The notes under the pieces were generated by a model, which had not been told where the DNA came from, made no database searches, and worked only from the letters and a program-made list of their open reading frames with translations. This document shows, one piece after another, positions 13,129 through 25,005 of a stretch of DNA of 64,000 bases (position 1 is the first letter of the stretch; every line of letters starts with the position of its first letter). Origin of the DNA: Sambucus nigra (taxonomy: Eukaryota > Streptophyta > Magnoliopsida > Dipsacales > Adoxaceae); contig OX422208.1 in the NCBI GenBank assembly GCA_949130495.1, positions 687,843,702 to 687,907,701 on the forward strand, in the 5' to 3' direction. Position numbers and translations under genes: made by a program.

Positions 13129-15118
13129 TGAAGCACCTTATACTCTTGACTTACTTGAGTCTATATTGTATAAGTGCTCATCTAGTTTGGAAATTGTGAC
13201 AAAATTTAAGTCCCATCCCCTAGATACCAAAGAACCTTAGATTCTTCACATGATGCCTCAATTAATTCATTTAAAGATAAATTATCAACCATCACACACA
13301 CTAGGATTGCATACATAATACATATATTGCATCATTTGCTTGCGTGTGAGTTAATTCCCTTTTAAAATAAGTTTTTAATAATTTTGGGGTTTTTAAATAA
13401 TTTTCAAATGATTTTTAAGAAATTAAAAGCTGGGTTTTAAAACATTTGGGATCATTATGCTAATACTGATTATATCATTTCTTACCTGAATGTTTGGTTG
13501 GGTAGAATCCGAAAGCGCTTGAGACTTGAGGGTGTATGTGTAATTAAGTTTGCATACATATTTTTTAGTTGATCTGAGCCTTACACCTATCAACATTATG
13601 ATGGCTTGATTTTTGTTTGTTGTTAGACTCAGAACTTATTCTCCATCTCAGCCGTTGTATCTATTTTATCAACGTAATGCATGGATTTTATCCCAATCCC
13701 TATGAACCCTCCTTAGACCAATCATCTTACGTTTAATCCACCGCTGATATTAAATCATTGGATGACAGTCAACTACTCAAGACCATGTCTCAGTCATTAG
13801 ATTTGATTTGTTATTCTTGAACCTTCCTTGCGTAGTATAAAAGGAGGTTGAGTCTCTGCATTTCAAAAACTTTGGCCAGTTCATCCAACTGAGAGAAACG
13901 ATAAAAGAGAGAGATAGAAGAGAGAAAAACCAGATAGAGAAAACCCTAAATTGAACAAACCCTAATTTCGTTGCAAACCCTAAACTCATTTTAGATCTAA
14001 AACCAAACCTGAGTGTTTGAGAGGTATTTTGGTGATGGTTTGAAGTCTGTTCGTGGGTTGAATCCTCTGAGTTTGAGATCTTGTAATCAACTTAGACATT
14101 TTAAGTTTGATCTCTATTTCTTTTCATAGAAGATGTAGATCTTGCTATTTTATGTCATATTACACTTAGATCTGCATTATTTCGTTCCTCATCTTGACAA
14201 ATCATATTTGTTGATTATTTTCTTCTGTAAATAATTTTCACAACTCAAGAATCAACAAATTCCTTTTCTGTTTCTAGTTGTTATGAAACAAGACTTCTGA
14301 TCTAGTTGGAATCGCAATCGGTGGTTTATAATTTCAAAAACATTTTCAAAACCCTCTGAAATTATTTAAGACCTTGACCGTCTTCCGAGCAAGGTACCCT
14401 CCGATTCTGAGTTAATTTGAAAGATCTAGAAAGTCTAGTGTTTCTAAACAAGAGATAAACTGAAAACCTTATCATTTAGATCTTTCTGTAATTTGATAGG
14501 ACTTGTTTGTATAAATAAGTGTGCGTGTGTGCATGCATGTGTTAGAACACTGTCAAAAACACTTGTCACACTACAACACAAGAAGTGTTGGCTATAAGAT
14601 CTTGAAATGTCAAGAGTCGACGTAAATCTAGAACAAAGTGTTGAGAAGGTAGCAAGCTGAGAAAGCCACATCAACATCAGAACTGCAGAAAAGTTAGAAT
14701 CAAACTAGTGGGTACATATTCTAAATTTGTATAGGTCTATTTTTTTTTGCATGTGTGTTAAATAGCCTGTAACTTGTATATTTTGTTTTAGTGGATTTTT
14801 GGTTTGTGATTTAGAAGTCACCGTGGATGTTTCCTCAGTTGGGTGAGGTTTTACCACGTTAAAAACTGCGTGTACTTAATATTTCTACATCTCCTCATCT
14901 CATTCTTGTAGGTGTGCTGACTTAACTTGTTTTAAACTGTTTTAGTTTTGGTTTTCAAAACTAGTTACATGATCTTGAACATATCTCGTACATATTTTTA
15001 TTAAACACATCTTGTGATTAATCTGTTTGATTTAAAGAAAAGAGTTTCCCCAAAAAATAGTTCAGAGTTACTTAGATAGTTTAATCCTAAATTAAACGAC
15101 TAAAGTAACAGCTTTTCA
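13129..15118 (+). repeat. Copia 3' LTR
   Basis: Starts TGAAGCACC and ends TTTTCA. It is a direct repeat of 5350-7308 with scattered substitutions and small indels, so the insertion is not recent. TATAAAAG lies at 13836-13843. Confidence 0.9.
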
Positions 15119-15725
15119 ATCCCGACCTCATTGTCTAAAAATCCATTCCATTCGTTAGTGGACATTTGAACATTTTTGGGAAGTCTATCTTTAAACCCCA
15201 AAATATCACAACTCGTTTCACCCTTTGAGAAAAAACTCTTCTGAGGGTTCTTCCTATAAGTTTTAAATTGATCAGCTACTTGGGAAAGATCATTTTCCTT
15301 CAAATTGACTGGGAATGAAAAAGTTGTATCAATTTATTCCAATACGTCATCCTTTAAGGCAAGATCAACCTTATTCTAGTCGAATTCACCCCCGATGCCC
15401 ACATTCCTATTTTCGAGAGATAAACAATGCCTTTTAAAAATTTGAAGGTCAGATTAATTACTGTTAGGATAATTCCCGACTAAGGAGAACCCAATAGTCT
15501 TCTTAGAGTTTTTGTGGGATCACACGGTAGCAGTAGATGGGGATGTTTGATTAATAGGGGTTATTTGAGTTTGAGGACTCGGAGATGGAGTGGTAAATTA
15601 AATCTCTGGCGGAGTAGACTATTGATAACTCAGAGGAGATGAGAATTGAGGGTAGGGTGTCAGAGAGATACTAGTTGGAGGTCTCCCTCTATTTGGTTGA
15701 TTAATTTTGTTCCTATTCAACATTT
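15119..15725 (-). pseudogene. Ptta/En/Spm-type CACTA second gene, 5' part
   Basis: The minus-strand reading begins with MLNRNKINQPNRGRPP near 15721 and runs through a Pro/Ser/Thr-rich N-terminus. It then reaches DQFKTYRKNPQK and RLPKNVQMSTNEWNGFLDNE (near 15130-15190), which matches the family's 'P..I...QW..L..YW' box. The rest of the same box continues at 5325 on the far side of the copia element, so that insertion split the coding domain. Three stop codons lie in the N-terminal part. Confidence 0.65.
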
Positions 15726-15977
15726 CCTACAATTAAAAAAATATTAGCAACGTATGTAAGAAAGTCATGTTTACGACTATATATATGTATATACCTTTTG
15801 AAAATCTTTTAAAACACGCTCGATGATTCTGATTTCTATCTAATAGGTATTATTTTTTAAATCTATGAAATTTTTCATGCAACCAAATTGGTGGAAGGGT
15901 ATCTATGATTGACTTATAAAGGTCCGTGACATGAATATGGAATCCTTTCTTCTTCAACTTATTTCCAAGATCATTTT

Positions 15978-16328
15978 TTATATGCATATGTCATGAGACA
16001 TCACAATCTGGGTGAATGCTCTCTTTACGGATTTGTATCCACAATGGATGAATATTTTTTTAGCCTTTTCTAATAGTCTCACCAACGCAAGTGCCCTATC
16101 TGGATTATGAGGGAGAAATAAATTATCTATTGCCACATCCCAATATTTTGGTAAGAAAAATAGAATACGATTGAACACGTACTCTTTCGAGAGAACAACT
16201 CCATAGTTTGTAAGGTAATCAAATTGTTCAATTTCTCTATTCCCATAAATGTAAATAGGAGTTCCCTCTATATGGAATGCACTAATGAAAGATGTTTTAG
16301 TGAGGACAAAAAGCCCCTTTGCGAACTC
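15978..16328 (-). CDS. Unrecognised open frame upstream of the CACTA Ptta gene
   Basis: An uninterrupted minus-strand frame of about 116 codons runs from the stop at 16331-16329 to the stop ending at 15978. Only the last 66 codons start with ATG. It reads like a real protein: FHIEGTPIYIYGNREIEQFD, then a stretch with FFLPKYWDVAIDNLFLP and a basic amphipathic LVRLLEKAKKIF. I do not recognise a family. It lies upstream of, and in the same direction as, the Ptta-like gene, so it may be an exon of a CACTA-carried gene or of an older element. It is the only undamaged frame in this part of the window. Its function is unknown. Confidence 0.4.
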   Translation of the reverse strand, partial: EFAKGLFVLTKTSFISAFHIEGTPIYIYGNREIEQFDYLTNYGVVLSKEYVFNRILFFLPKYWDVAIDNLFLPHNPDRALALVRLLEKAKKIFIHCGYKSVKRAFTQIVMSHDICI

Positions 16329-17079
16329 TTATTGAAATTAATTACTATCGTGACTAATTTTTCCTGAGAAAATATACAGCAGAGTGTGAATATGAGTTAT
16401 AGAGGTAATGGATCTTATTAATCCTAAACTAATTATGATTTTCCATCTGATCAATCATACACAAAAAGACCAATTTAATCTCATTTTAATTAAATTAAAT
16501 CTAAATTTACTATATGTCCACTAATTGTGCAAGCTCTTCCACTAATTTGTGTTCACCCAAACAGTAACCATTTGAGGAAGGGGTGAACAGGTTCACAACG
16601 AGTTCACCAAATGACTATATTCTAAACATTTAATGTATATATATGCACCAATTAGTTTGTCTATGTATATGTGTATATGTGGGTGGGTGGGTGGGTGGGT
16701 GTATATGCACGCGTGTGAGTATGTGTGTGTGTGTGTGTGTATACAGTCGTTAAGATAGGGTAGTCGCTAACACAAATGACTAGTTAATGGTTTATTATGA
16801 AGAATTAATAGATTGAGCGTTTTAAGTATCCATTATACGTGTCCAATAGAAGCCACGACAACCATCAATCTAACAATCCAAAACAAGTTTATCCTTTACT
16901 TTTTTTAAATCGTCTACTTGATTAATTCCTTTAAGGAATAAAGTGCCTTATATAATAAGTCCATTTCGCAATTCCAAGAACATAATTTAACGATTAAAGT
17001 AACTTTTCAAGAGTATATCATGGGGTATTCAAGCATCAAATCTTCTCATGGCAATAATTTTACGTTTTCATACTTATAG
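16329..17079. other. Spacer between CACTA/copia block and Tekay element; microsatellites
   Basis: No coding content was recognised. It contains a (TGGG)n run at about 16680-16701 and a (GT)n run at about 16721-16742. The sequence needed for a 5' LTR of the following chromovirus is absent here. Confidence 0.6.
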
Positions 17080-17168
17080 GATGGTTGTATTCTTGCTTTC
17101 AAGTTTATGCCTTCAGCTATTTGAGATTTGTTAATGACTGTAGACTAATAAACTTCTTCACGTTTCAG

Positions 17169-18480
17169 ATTCCTCCGAGACGTGCTCCGAAAGATAGGCG
17201 TGTCCAGGCCGAGCAGCCAGCAGTTCCGGCACAAGGCACAATGAATGCAAATGAAGTAGCCGCCATTATTGCTCAGGCGGTGAATGCCGCACTAGCGGTG
17301 GTTCAGCAGGCTCCACCTCAGGTTCAGGAAGTGGCGCTAGTACCAGCACAGCTTCCATCAGCATGGGAGAGGGTTCGGGATGCTTTTCAGAAAGCGCATC
17401 CCCCTGAGTTCTCTGGTAGCTACGATATTGTCATAGTTAGCCAATGGAAGAAAGACATCCAGCGGCATCTCCGTATGTTTGAGTGCACTGACGTGCAAAA
17501 GCAGTTATTGGCTTCCTTTAAGCTGTTGGGAGCCGCTTTGCAGTGGTGGGAGTCCACTACCACATTGGAGGAGAGGGACACGATCCCTATTCAGTTGTTC
17601 TGGGAGCGGTTTGATCGCAAGTATTTTCCACCCACCGTGCAGACTGAGATGAGGCAGAAATTACTGAATCTGAAACAGGAGAGTGTTACCGTAGCGGAGT
17701 ATGAGGAGGAGTTCATGAGACTTCTCACCATTGTGCCATATGAGGCACCTAGTGAGAGCAAGAAGATTATGCTGTTTGTCGACGGGTTAGCTTGGAGGAT
17801 CCGTCAGCACCTTATTGGGAATTTATCCCTGAGTACATTCACTGATGTACTCAATGCCGCTTTGTTACATTGCCAGGATCACCGCTTCCATCTGCAGGGA
17901 AGCAAGAGAGCAGGAGAATCCAGCCAGCAGGGCAGGACCGGGGGTAATAGTGCCAGTGGGGCACCATCTCATGGATAGACTCGTCAGCATGAGCAGAGTT
18001 CCCATCAGGGCGACCCTGCTAAGCGATTCCGTTCAGGTGATTCTAGGTAGGGATTTGGGGGTTTTAGGCAGGGCCATCAGGGCCAGCCTAATCAGCAGGG
18101 CCAGGAGGGCTAACACCGACAGCAGCAGGGCCAGCAGCGTGCTATTCAGGAGCAACAGGGCCAGTGGCGGGGAGGTAACGGCCAGGAGGGCCGTGGTCAG
18201 CAGGGACAGAGGGGAGGAAACTTCGAGGGCCGATGTTTTGGTTGTGGTAGACACGACCATAGGCACCAGGATTGTCCGGAGGGAGATAGGTCCCCACAGC
18301 AGCAGGGTGCCCATAATGAGCCGCAGATACCACTTTTTCCACCTTCCCTCCCAGCTCCAGCCCAGGTGCTAGCCCTACCAGCCGTTCCAGCAGCTCCAGT
18401 GTAGCAAGGGAAATTACAGTATGGACGTGTCTATAACGTCCACCAGACAGCAGCTCCACAGGCACCACCCGCGATTGAGG
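17169..18480 (+). pseudogene. Tekay-type gag relic
   Basis: The gag start, read by comparison with the related minus-strand element, has ATG changed to ATT at 17169. The following PPRRAPKDRR and the AAIIAQAVNAAL helix match its relative. The Retrotrans_gag core (about 17350-17880) has FQKAHPPEFSG, LQWWESTTTLEERD, FWERFDRKYFP and VAEYEEEFMRL. A stop at about 17976 falls where CAG is expected, and the Gln/Gly-rich tail has further stops. The CX2CX4HX4C knuckle (CFGCGRHDHRHQDC) lies at 18234-18275 in the original frame. Gag would package RNA and build the particle. Confidence 0.85.
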
Positions 18481-18482
18481 GT

Positions 18483-21400
18483 ATGTTTCCTATCCATGGT
18501 ACTATGGGTCGAGTTTTTTTTGATACGAGGGTAACGCATTGTTTTATAGCTACGCATTTTGCGAAGGCCTTAGGGTTGTTAGCCACATCAGAGATCACAG
18601 TGACATGTGTAGACTCACCATTGGGGAGTGGGTCCGTTATTTTCTTTATATGCCCTGGAGTGGGGGTAGAGATTGGTAGCTTGGTATTACCAGCAGACAT
18701 GTTAGTTTTAGACATGCACGAGCATGATGTGATTATTGGTATGGATTGGCTCGTAGCTTATAGAGCCATGATTGATTTCTTCGGTGGGAGCATTTTTTTT
18801 GCAATTCCGGGGCAAGAGATGTTTGCAGTGGCGATGCCTCGCCCAGAGGGAGGTTCGACCGCTCATTTGTATTACATAGAGGAGGATACCTCTAAGGAGG
18901 TTGTGATTCCCTTGGATTCGATACCAGTTGTCAGGGAGTATTCCGATGTGTTTCAGGAGATACCAGGCCTACCCCCCAGTCGAGAGATAGACTTTGTTAT
19001 AGATTTATTGCCAGATACGAGACCTATAGCACGCGCACCATACCTTATGGCTCCGGCAGAGATGCGAGAGCTACGAGATCAGATAGAGCAGCTGTTAGGT
19101 CAGGGCTTCATTCGTAGGAGTACCTCACCTTGGGGAGATCCAGTCTTGTTTGTGAAGAAGCGAGATGGTTCACTGAGATTGTGTGTGGACTACCGGGAGT
19201 TGAACAAGGTCACGATACAGAATAAGTATCCGTTGCCTCGAATCAATGATCTGTTCGACCAGTTTAGGGGAGCAACTTTCTTTTCGAAGATAGATCTGAG
19301 GTCGGGGTACCATCAGTTACGTATTAGAGAGCAGGATGTTTCAAAGACTGCCTTCTTGACGAGATATGGGTCTTATGAGTTCAGCGTGATGCCGTTCGGA
19401 CTCACAAATGCTCCAACCGTTTTCATGGACTTGATGAACCGAGTATTCAGAGAGTTCTTGGATCAGTTTGTCATCATCTTCATAGATGAAATCTTGATAT
19501 ATTCACACTCCGAGGAGGAGCATGCCGAGCACTTGAGGCAGGTTCTTCAAACTCTACGAGAGCATCAGTTGTATGCTAAGTACGAGAAGTGTGGATTCTG
19601 GTTGTGATAAGTACATTTCTTGGGGCATGTTGTTTCTGAGCAGGGGATTACAGTTGACCCGAGAAAAGTGTCAGCGGTGAGGGAGTGGGGATAGCCCACG
19701 ACACCGACGGAAGTGCGTAGTTTCTTGGGGTTAGCTGGATACTACAGGAGATTCATTCGGGGATTCTCCAAAATAGCGGGTCCATTGACGAATCTGACCC
19801 GTAAGGGAGTACCATATGTTTGGGATGACGCTTATCAATTGGCTTTCGATGAGCTGAAAGACAAGCTTACTTCAGCGCCAGTCCTTGCTTTATCGAAGAC
19901 GGGTGCGGAGTACCTGTTTTACACCGATGCCTCTCTACGGGGACTTGGGGGAGTACTTCAGTAGGAGGAGAAGGCTATAGCTTTTGCCTTCCGCAAGCTT
20001 AAGTCGCATGAGAAGAATTACCCCACCCACGACCTGGAGTTAGCAGCGGTCGTTTTTGCATTGAGGATATGGAGACACTATTTATTGGGGGAGAAATTCC
20101 GTTTGTTCACATACCACAAGTCATTGCAGTACCTATTCACTCAGCGAGAGCTGAATATGCGTCAGCGTAGATGGCTAGAGTTTGTGAAGGACTACTAGTT
20201 CGATATACAATATCATCCGGGAAAGGCCAACGTAGTTGCTGATGCGTTGAGTCGTAGACCGGTAGACGAGGTATCGGATGTCTGGAAAGTAAAGTGGAAG
20301 GAGTTAGTCCACCAGGACGCAGTAGCCCGTTCCTTCATATCTGTTATGACAATCACACCCGAGATTGTCATGAGGGTAATACAGGCCCAGACCACAGACC
20401 CGTTTTGCCAGGAGCAGATTGTACGACTTTTAGTCGAGGGTGCTGAGTCTTATTCTGTTAGTTCTGATGGGGGTTTGAGGTTTAATGGGAGATTGGTGGT
20501 TCCAGATGGAGAAGAATTACGTCATGCAATGATGACCCAGTCTCACAGGTCCCAGTTTGCGGTGCAGCCTGGAGGGGATAAGATGTACCAGGATATGAGG
20601 AGACAATACTGGTGGAGTGGGATGAAGAAGGACATTGCTGAGTTCGTGTCCAAGTGTTCTACCTGCCAGCTGGTGAAGGTGGACCACCAGAAACCATCGG
20701 GGCTGCTTCAGCCATTGGAAGTACCCGCGTGGAAGTGGGAGAGCATTTCCATGGATTTTATTACAGGGTTTCCTACCTCACAGCAGGGACATGACTCTAT
20801 CTAGGTGATTGTAGACCGTTTGACCAAGGTGGCTCATTTTCTGTCGGTGCGGACAGGCTATACCACGGGTCAGTATGCTCAGTTATTCATTACTGAGGTT
20901 GTCAGATTACATGGGGTGCCCCTGAATATTGTGTCGGATAGGGACAAGATTTTCGTGTCACGTTTCTGGGAAAGCTTTCAGGAGGATATGGTTACTGAGT
21001 TGAGGTTGAGTTCAGCTTATCACCCACAGACAGAAGGACAGACAGAGCGTACTAATCCGATGTTAGAGGATATGCTACGCATGTGTGTTCTTGATTTTGG
21101 AGGAGGTTGGGAGCCACATCTTCCACTGGTAGAGTTTGCTTATAATAACTCTTATCAGTTTACGATTGGTATGGCTCCATTTGAGGCTTTGTATGGAAGG
21201 CCTTGTCGTTCTCCAACTTGTTGGCTCGAGGTGGGGGATAACAAGTTGCTAGGACCAGAAGTGATTCAGGAGACCTCCGTGAGGATTGAGATGATCAGGA
21301 GTTGCATTCGGGTAGCCCAGGACAGGCAGAAGAGCTACGCCGATGCGAAACGGTTCTTCCGGGAGTTTAGTGTGGGGGACCAAGTGTTATTACGTGTATC

Positions 21401-21842
21401 TCCTATGAAGGGAATGATGAGGTTCGGGAAGAAGGGGAAGTTGGCTCCGAGATACGTGGGACCATTTCCCATCATCGAGAGGATTGGGCCGGTAGCATAC
21501 AGATTGGGATTGCCAGAACATTTGCATCGCATTCACTATGTATTCCACATCTCTTCGTTGAGACAGTATCTTCGGGATGATATAGCCCATACTCACATTG
21601 CGATAGATGAGATAGACTTACAGCCTGACAGCTCTTACGAGGAGAGACCGGTGGCTATCCTAGACTATAGTGAGAGGCGATTGAGGTCGAAGATAGTTCC
21701 ACTTGTGCGGGTCCAGTGGGAGCATCATAATGTGGAGGAATCCACTTGGGAGCGCGAGGCAGATATACGCGAGAGATATCCGGATTTGTTTTTACCAGGT
21801 ATGCCTTATTTTCTGAATTTCGGGACGAAATTCCGTTATTAG
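18483..21842 (+). pseudogene. Tekay-type pol relic: PR, RT, RNase H, integrase, chromodomain
   Basis: This is one long polyprotein frame with stops near 19606, 19693, 19962, 20198 and at 20802. The protease motif DTGAS reads Asp-Thr-Arg-Val-Thr (18522-18536). The reverse transcriptase is otherwise well kept ([18 protein letters not shown]), but the FIDD catalytic box reads FIDE (Glu at 19488-19490). In RNase H, FYTDAS is present, but the Asp before HKSL is Tyr (20112-20114). The integrase HHCC zinc domain has Gln for its second His (20565-20567) and keeps CSTC. The core D, D and E are present (SMDFITGFP, IVSDRD, TERTN). The chromodomain (about 21650-21795, LVRVQWEHHNVEESTWE) would target insertion to heterochromatin. 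Confidence 0.9.
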
Positions 21843-21852
21843 GGGGGAAGTA
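21841..21852 (+). other. Tekay polypurine tract
   Basis: AGGGGGGAAG directly precedes the TGTAATACC start of the 3' LTR. Confidence 0.75.
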
Positions 21853-24385
21853 TGTAATACCCCGTATTTTTATGCTATATTAATTTGGGGATTTATTAAA
21901 TCTAACGTGAATGAATTATTTAATAAAAATCCGAAAATTAATTATGTTATAATTATTAACGTGACGAGAGTTAGTAATTATGGGAAATTTGTTGAATATT
22001 ACTAATGAGCAAAGTAATATATATGATATTGGTTATATTGAATGTCATGAGTGAATTAAATGATAATTTCGGAAATTTAAGTCGGGACGTGCTCGTGTCA
22101 CGTCAGGACTAATTTGTGTTAAATAAAAAGTGAATAATTTATAAGTTATCCGTATGGTCGTTTTGAGTGCCCCAACGTGTCCGGAAGGGTCGAGATAGTT
22201 AGAAAAGTGTATCCGGGGGTGTAGTTTGGGTCTCGGGGCATTTTTTGGCCTAATTAGAACCCCGGGAGGGCATTTTGGTCATTTTACATATTTGGGTAAT
22301 TAAACCCACGAAAATCAGCAACCTATATCAGCCATTTAGGTTAACCATTTAGGGTTAGAATATTCAGAACCCTAGTACGGCCATTGGAGAAGAGATGAGA
22401 AAGCTCTCAAGGCAATTCAAGGCCAAAAAGTCACCCGTTTGCACCGCCGTCACCGCCAACGCGTAGATCGCGAGACGGGGAACACAACCACACCGGATTC
22501 ATCTGCAAACCAGACTTCTGAAAATCCTAGGCAAGTATTTATCTTGCGTATTTTCGTTGGTGCAATTTTCATATTAGTTTAGGAATGATTTGAGATGAAA
22601 AATATGGAAGAAAACCTAATTGTGATAGGAAAATCCATGTAGTATTGATTTATATGAAAATTCTGGAAACCTTGCCATGTAGAGGAATGTATCCATGAAA
22701 TTTTGATAATTATAAGAAGGTATTTCTGAAGAAAATTGGTTAGAAACCTGTTTAAGAGAATTTTAGTGTTCTTGATAATTAATTAACTTTTGGGGCTGTT
22801 AATCCTTGATTAAATGATAGAAATACCGATGCCTTACGTTGGAAACATCTGATATATTGATATAATGTTAGTAGTAGCATTTTTGGATGTTTGGGTTTGG
22901 AAAATATGGATTTGGATGAAGAAAAGTGTTAGAACCCGTAACTGCAATTCTGCAGAAATCGAAATACCTGTTTGATCGATCGATCGAGCCTAGAGCTTCG
23001 ATCGATCGAAGGTTCGATCGATCGAGCCCCAAACCTCGATCGATCGACCCCTCTTGGCAGACTCCTATTTCCCTTATTAAATGAGTTAAATTTAATTTAT
23101 TGTGAGATAATTGTTGGGCATCCTTAATAAAATGTTTTGGGGGATAGGGAAGACCAGTAGGACATGTGAATAAATTTTGGGACCCTTGATGACGGGCAAA
23201 GATTGTGTTTTAGGATAATTACATAAGGGTCGGTAAATTTATGACTTAAATAGAGAGAGATACGTAAGTGAGTTACTTTGGGACGAATATGTATACATAC
23301 TGAATTTTATGATTGGGAGGATAGAATCCATGAAGCGTTAGGTAGTAAGTGGAAAAGTTTTGCAAATTAAAATAAGACATAAATGGTTATACATGATAAC
23401 TATATAATGTTAAATAAATGCAAATGGTGAAATTATGGGAATTGATAACTTACCCATTATTGATATGGTAAAATTAGTATAGTTATATGATTGTGTATGC
23501 ATATAATATCTATGTGTGAAAATCATGCCCACGCTACTTGCTATCCCTGAGGTTTCCGCGCTGGGACTGTCTTATCTCGATGGGACCTTTATGGGGGATA
23601 TTGACTTGTACCCTAGAAGATAGATATCCTTGGTAAAGGCTATCGGAATGATAGTTCAGACGGTCCTAAGAGATGCAGGTATGTGCTTTCCTCTTAGAGA
23701 CTTGGAATCTATGCTTCGCCTCATTTTGTTTGTATATAGATATCCTTGGTACAGGCTATCGCAGTGATAGTTCAGACGGTCCTAAGAGACTTGGAATCTA
23801 TACTTCGCCTCAATATTGTTTGAGTATGTGTTAATACAGTTCGAGAGTGATTCCGAATTTGTATTCCCTTAGTACGAGTGATACGGGGATTGGATAGTAG
23901 AGTATGCCGCACCATAGTTTTATTTGGGGTGCTGTTATGATATATATATTTTATGAGTAGTTAATATATATATGAAATTCTGAAATCTGGAAATGTCTAC
24001 TGAAATGTGATATGTAGGACATGGTTGATGACTCAATTATAAATACTTGTTTTGAGAAAGTATAATATGTCACTGGAAAACTTTATTGATTAATAAAGTC
24101 AAAATGAGAACTTTGGTTATTAATTGAAATATTCTTTTCAAACAATTGAATCGTGGAATTTTAAATCTTGCGAGTAATCTAAGATAAGTTAAATCATTTG
24201 AAAGATTAGTGCGATAAATGATAAGACAAACCGTTGGGAAGGTTAGTGTGATAGGTGTGCACATTAGAAGAGAGGTGAGATTTTCTCAAGAGAGTGTCGC
24301 ACTAATATGTTGTTGCATTGGCCTGTATCAATTTAAATACTCGCTAAACGTATTTCAAATCAAACACACTTTCGGGCTCTGACCC

Positions 24386-24442
<57 letters not shown>

Positions 24443-25005
24443 ATATATATGTATGTATTACAGGTGCCCAGCCACAGGGGCGTCTTGCTTAGGATCTCCT
24501 GGAAGGAACGCGCTGCAGCTTAAGTGGGAGTTGCAGGTCTCTTGATTAGACGACTTCGTTCATTCAGATCCACTCTTAGTATTCTCATTTAGATTGGCAT
24601 GTGTAGACCTTTCCATTATTTCATTGTTATTGGACATTTGTATTTCAGTTATTTCCAGTATTGTTACTATGGGATTTATTCAGTTTGGATGTATGACTTT
24701 AGATTTCATATGTTGACATTCGATTGATGAATGTATTAAATTAATTGGACTATGTTGCAGAATGTAAATTTGGTATGATTCTTACTGTGAATGTGGTTAA
24801 CTAAAATAAATAAATAATTTTTCTTTAAATAAAATTTGGAAAGTTATGTATGAAAATGGTTTTGACACTTAGCTTAATTATTTAGGGTGTTAAATTGGAA
24901 AATTTATTTTTATCGACAGTGATGCTGAGAATGAACCAACTGTTTACCTTGATTTAATTTAATAAAGGAGTGATCGCCCGGTATTTAATTAGGAGGGGTG
25001 TCACA
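21853..25005 (+). repeat. Tekay 3' LTR (about 3.15 kb)
   Basis: The TGTAATACCCCG start and the GGGGTGTCACA end correspond to the ends of the LTRs at 32775-35720 and 38055-41011 read on the minus strand. The interior is much diverged from those. It holds a cluster of ATCGATCG palindromes (22970-23048), an imperfect 116-bp tandem duplication (23621-23850) and a (TC)n tract of about 50 bp (24388-24440). No gene is recognised within it. Confidence 0.85.

Larger units (their letters stand above)
5350..15118 (+). mobile_element. Ty1/copia LTR retrotransposon, SIRE/Maximus-like, inserted in the CACTA element
   Basis: Two direct repeats of about 2 kb flank a gag-pol internal region in the copia order gag, protease, integrase, reverse transcriptase, RNase H. 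A primer-binding site matching initiator tRNA-Met follows the left LTR, and a purine-rich tract precedes the right one. The long LTRs, the YVDDIIFGST reverse-transcriptase box and the RNase H motif QNCTSLSTAESEY suggest the SIRE/Maximus lineage. Flanking 5-mers (acccc at 5345-5349, atccc at 15119-15123) look like a target duplication with one mismatch. The insertion sits inside the Ptta-like gene, so it is younger than the CACTA element. No env-like third frame is present between RNase H and the right LTR. Confidence 0.9.
680..16330 (-). mobile_element. CACTA (En/Spm-type) DNA transposon relic, split by a copia insertion
   Basis: Two minus-strand gene relics define this element: a TNP2-type transposase (about 4105 down to 690) and, upstream of it, a Ptta/En/Spm-type second gene. 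The second gene is cut in two by the copia element at 5350-15118: its 5' part lies at 15119-15725 and its 3' part at 4380-5349. This two-gene arrangement is known for plant CACTA elements. Outer boundaries are estimates, because no CACTA...TAGTG ends or 3-bp target duplications could be identified. All frames are broken, so the element is old and immobile. Confidence 0.7.
17080..25005 (+). mobile_element. Ty3/gypsy chromovirus (Tekay/Del-like), missing its 5' LTR
   Basis: The gag-pol region is nearly full length, with an integrase C-terminal chromodomain, and is followed by a purine tract and a 3.15-kb LTR with TGTAATACCCCG...GTGTCACA ends. The chromodomain and the very long LTR point to the Tekay/Del lineage. 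No 5' LTR and no TGGTATCAGAG primer-binding site occur upstream. Similarity to the related element at 32775-41011 begins only in the short leader before gag, near 17080, so the 5' end was lost by deletion or recombination. The element cannot be mobile. Confidence 0.85.

Noticed and set aside
18033..18468. Minus-strand frames opposite the Tekay gag tail
   Set aside because: They mirror the Gln/Gly-rich gag linker on the other strand. The sense frame has the zinc knuckle, so these are shadows.
24388..24440. (TC)n tract as a possible regulatory element
   Set aside because: It is a simple microsatellite inside an LTR; nothing points to function.
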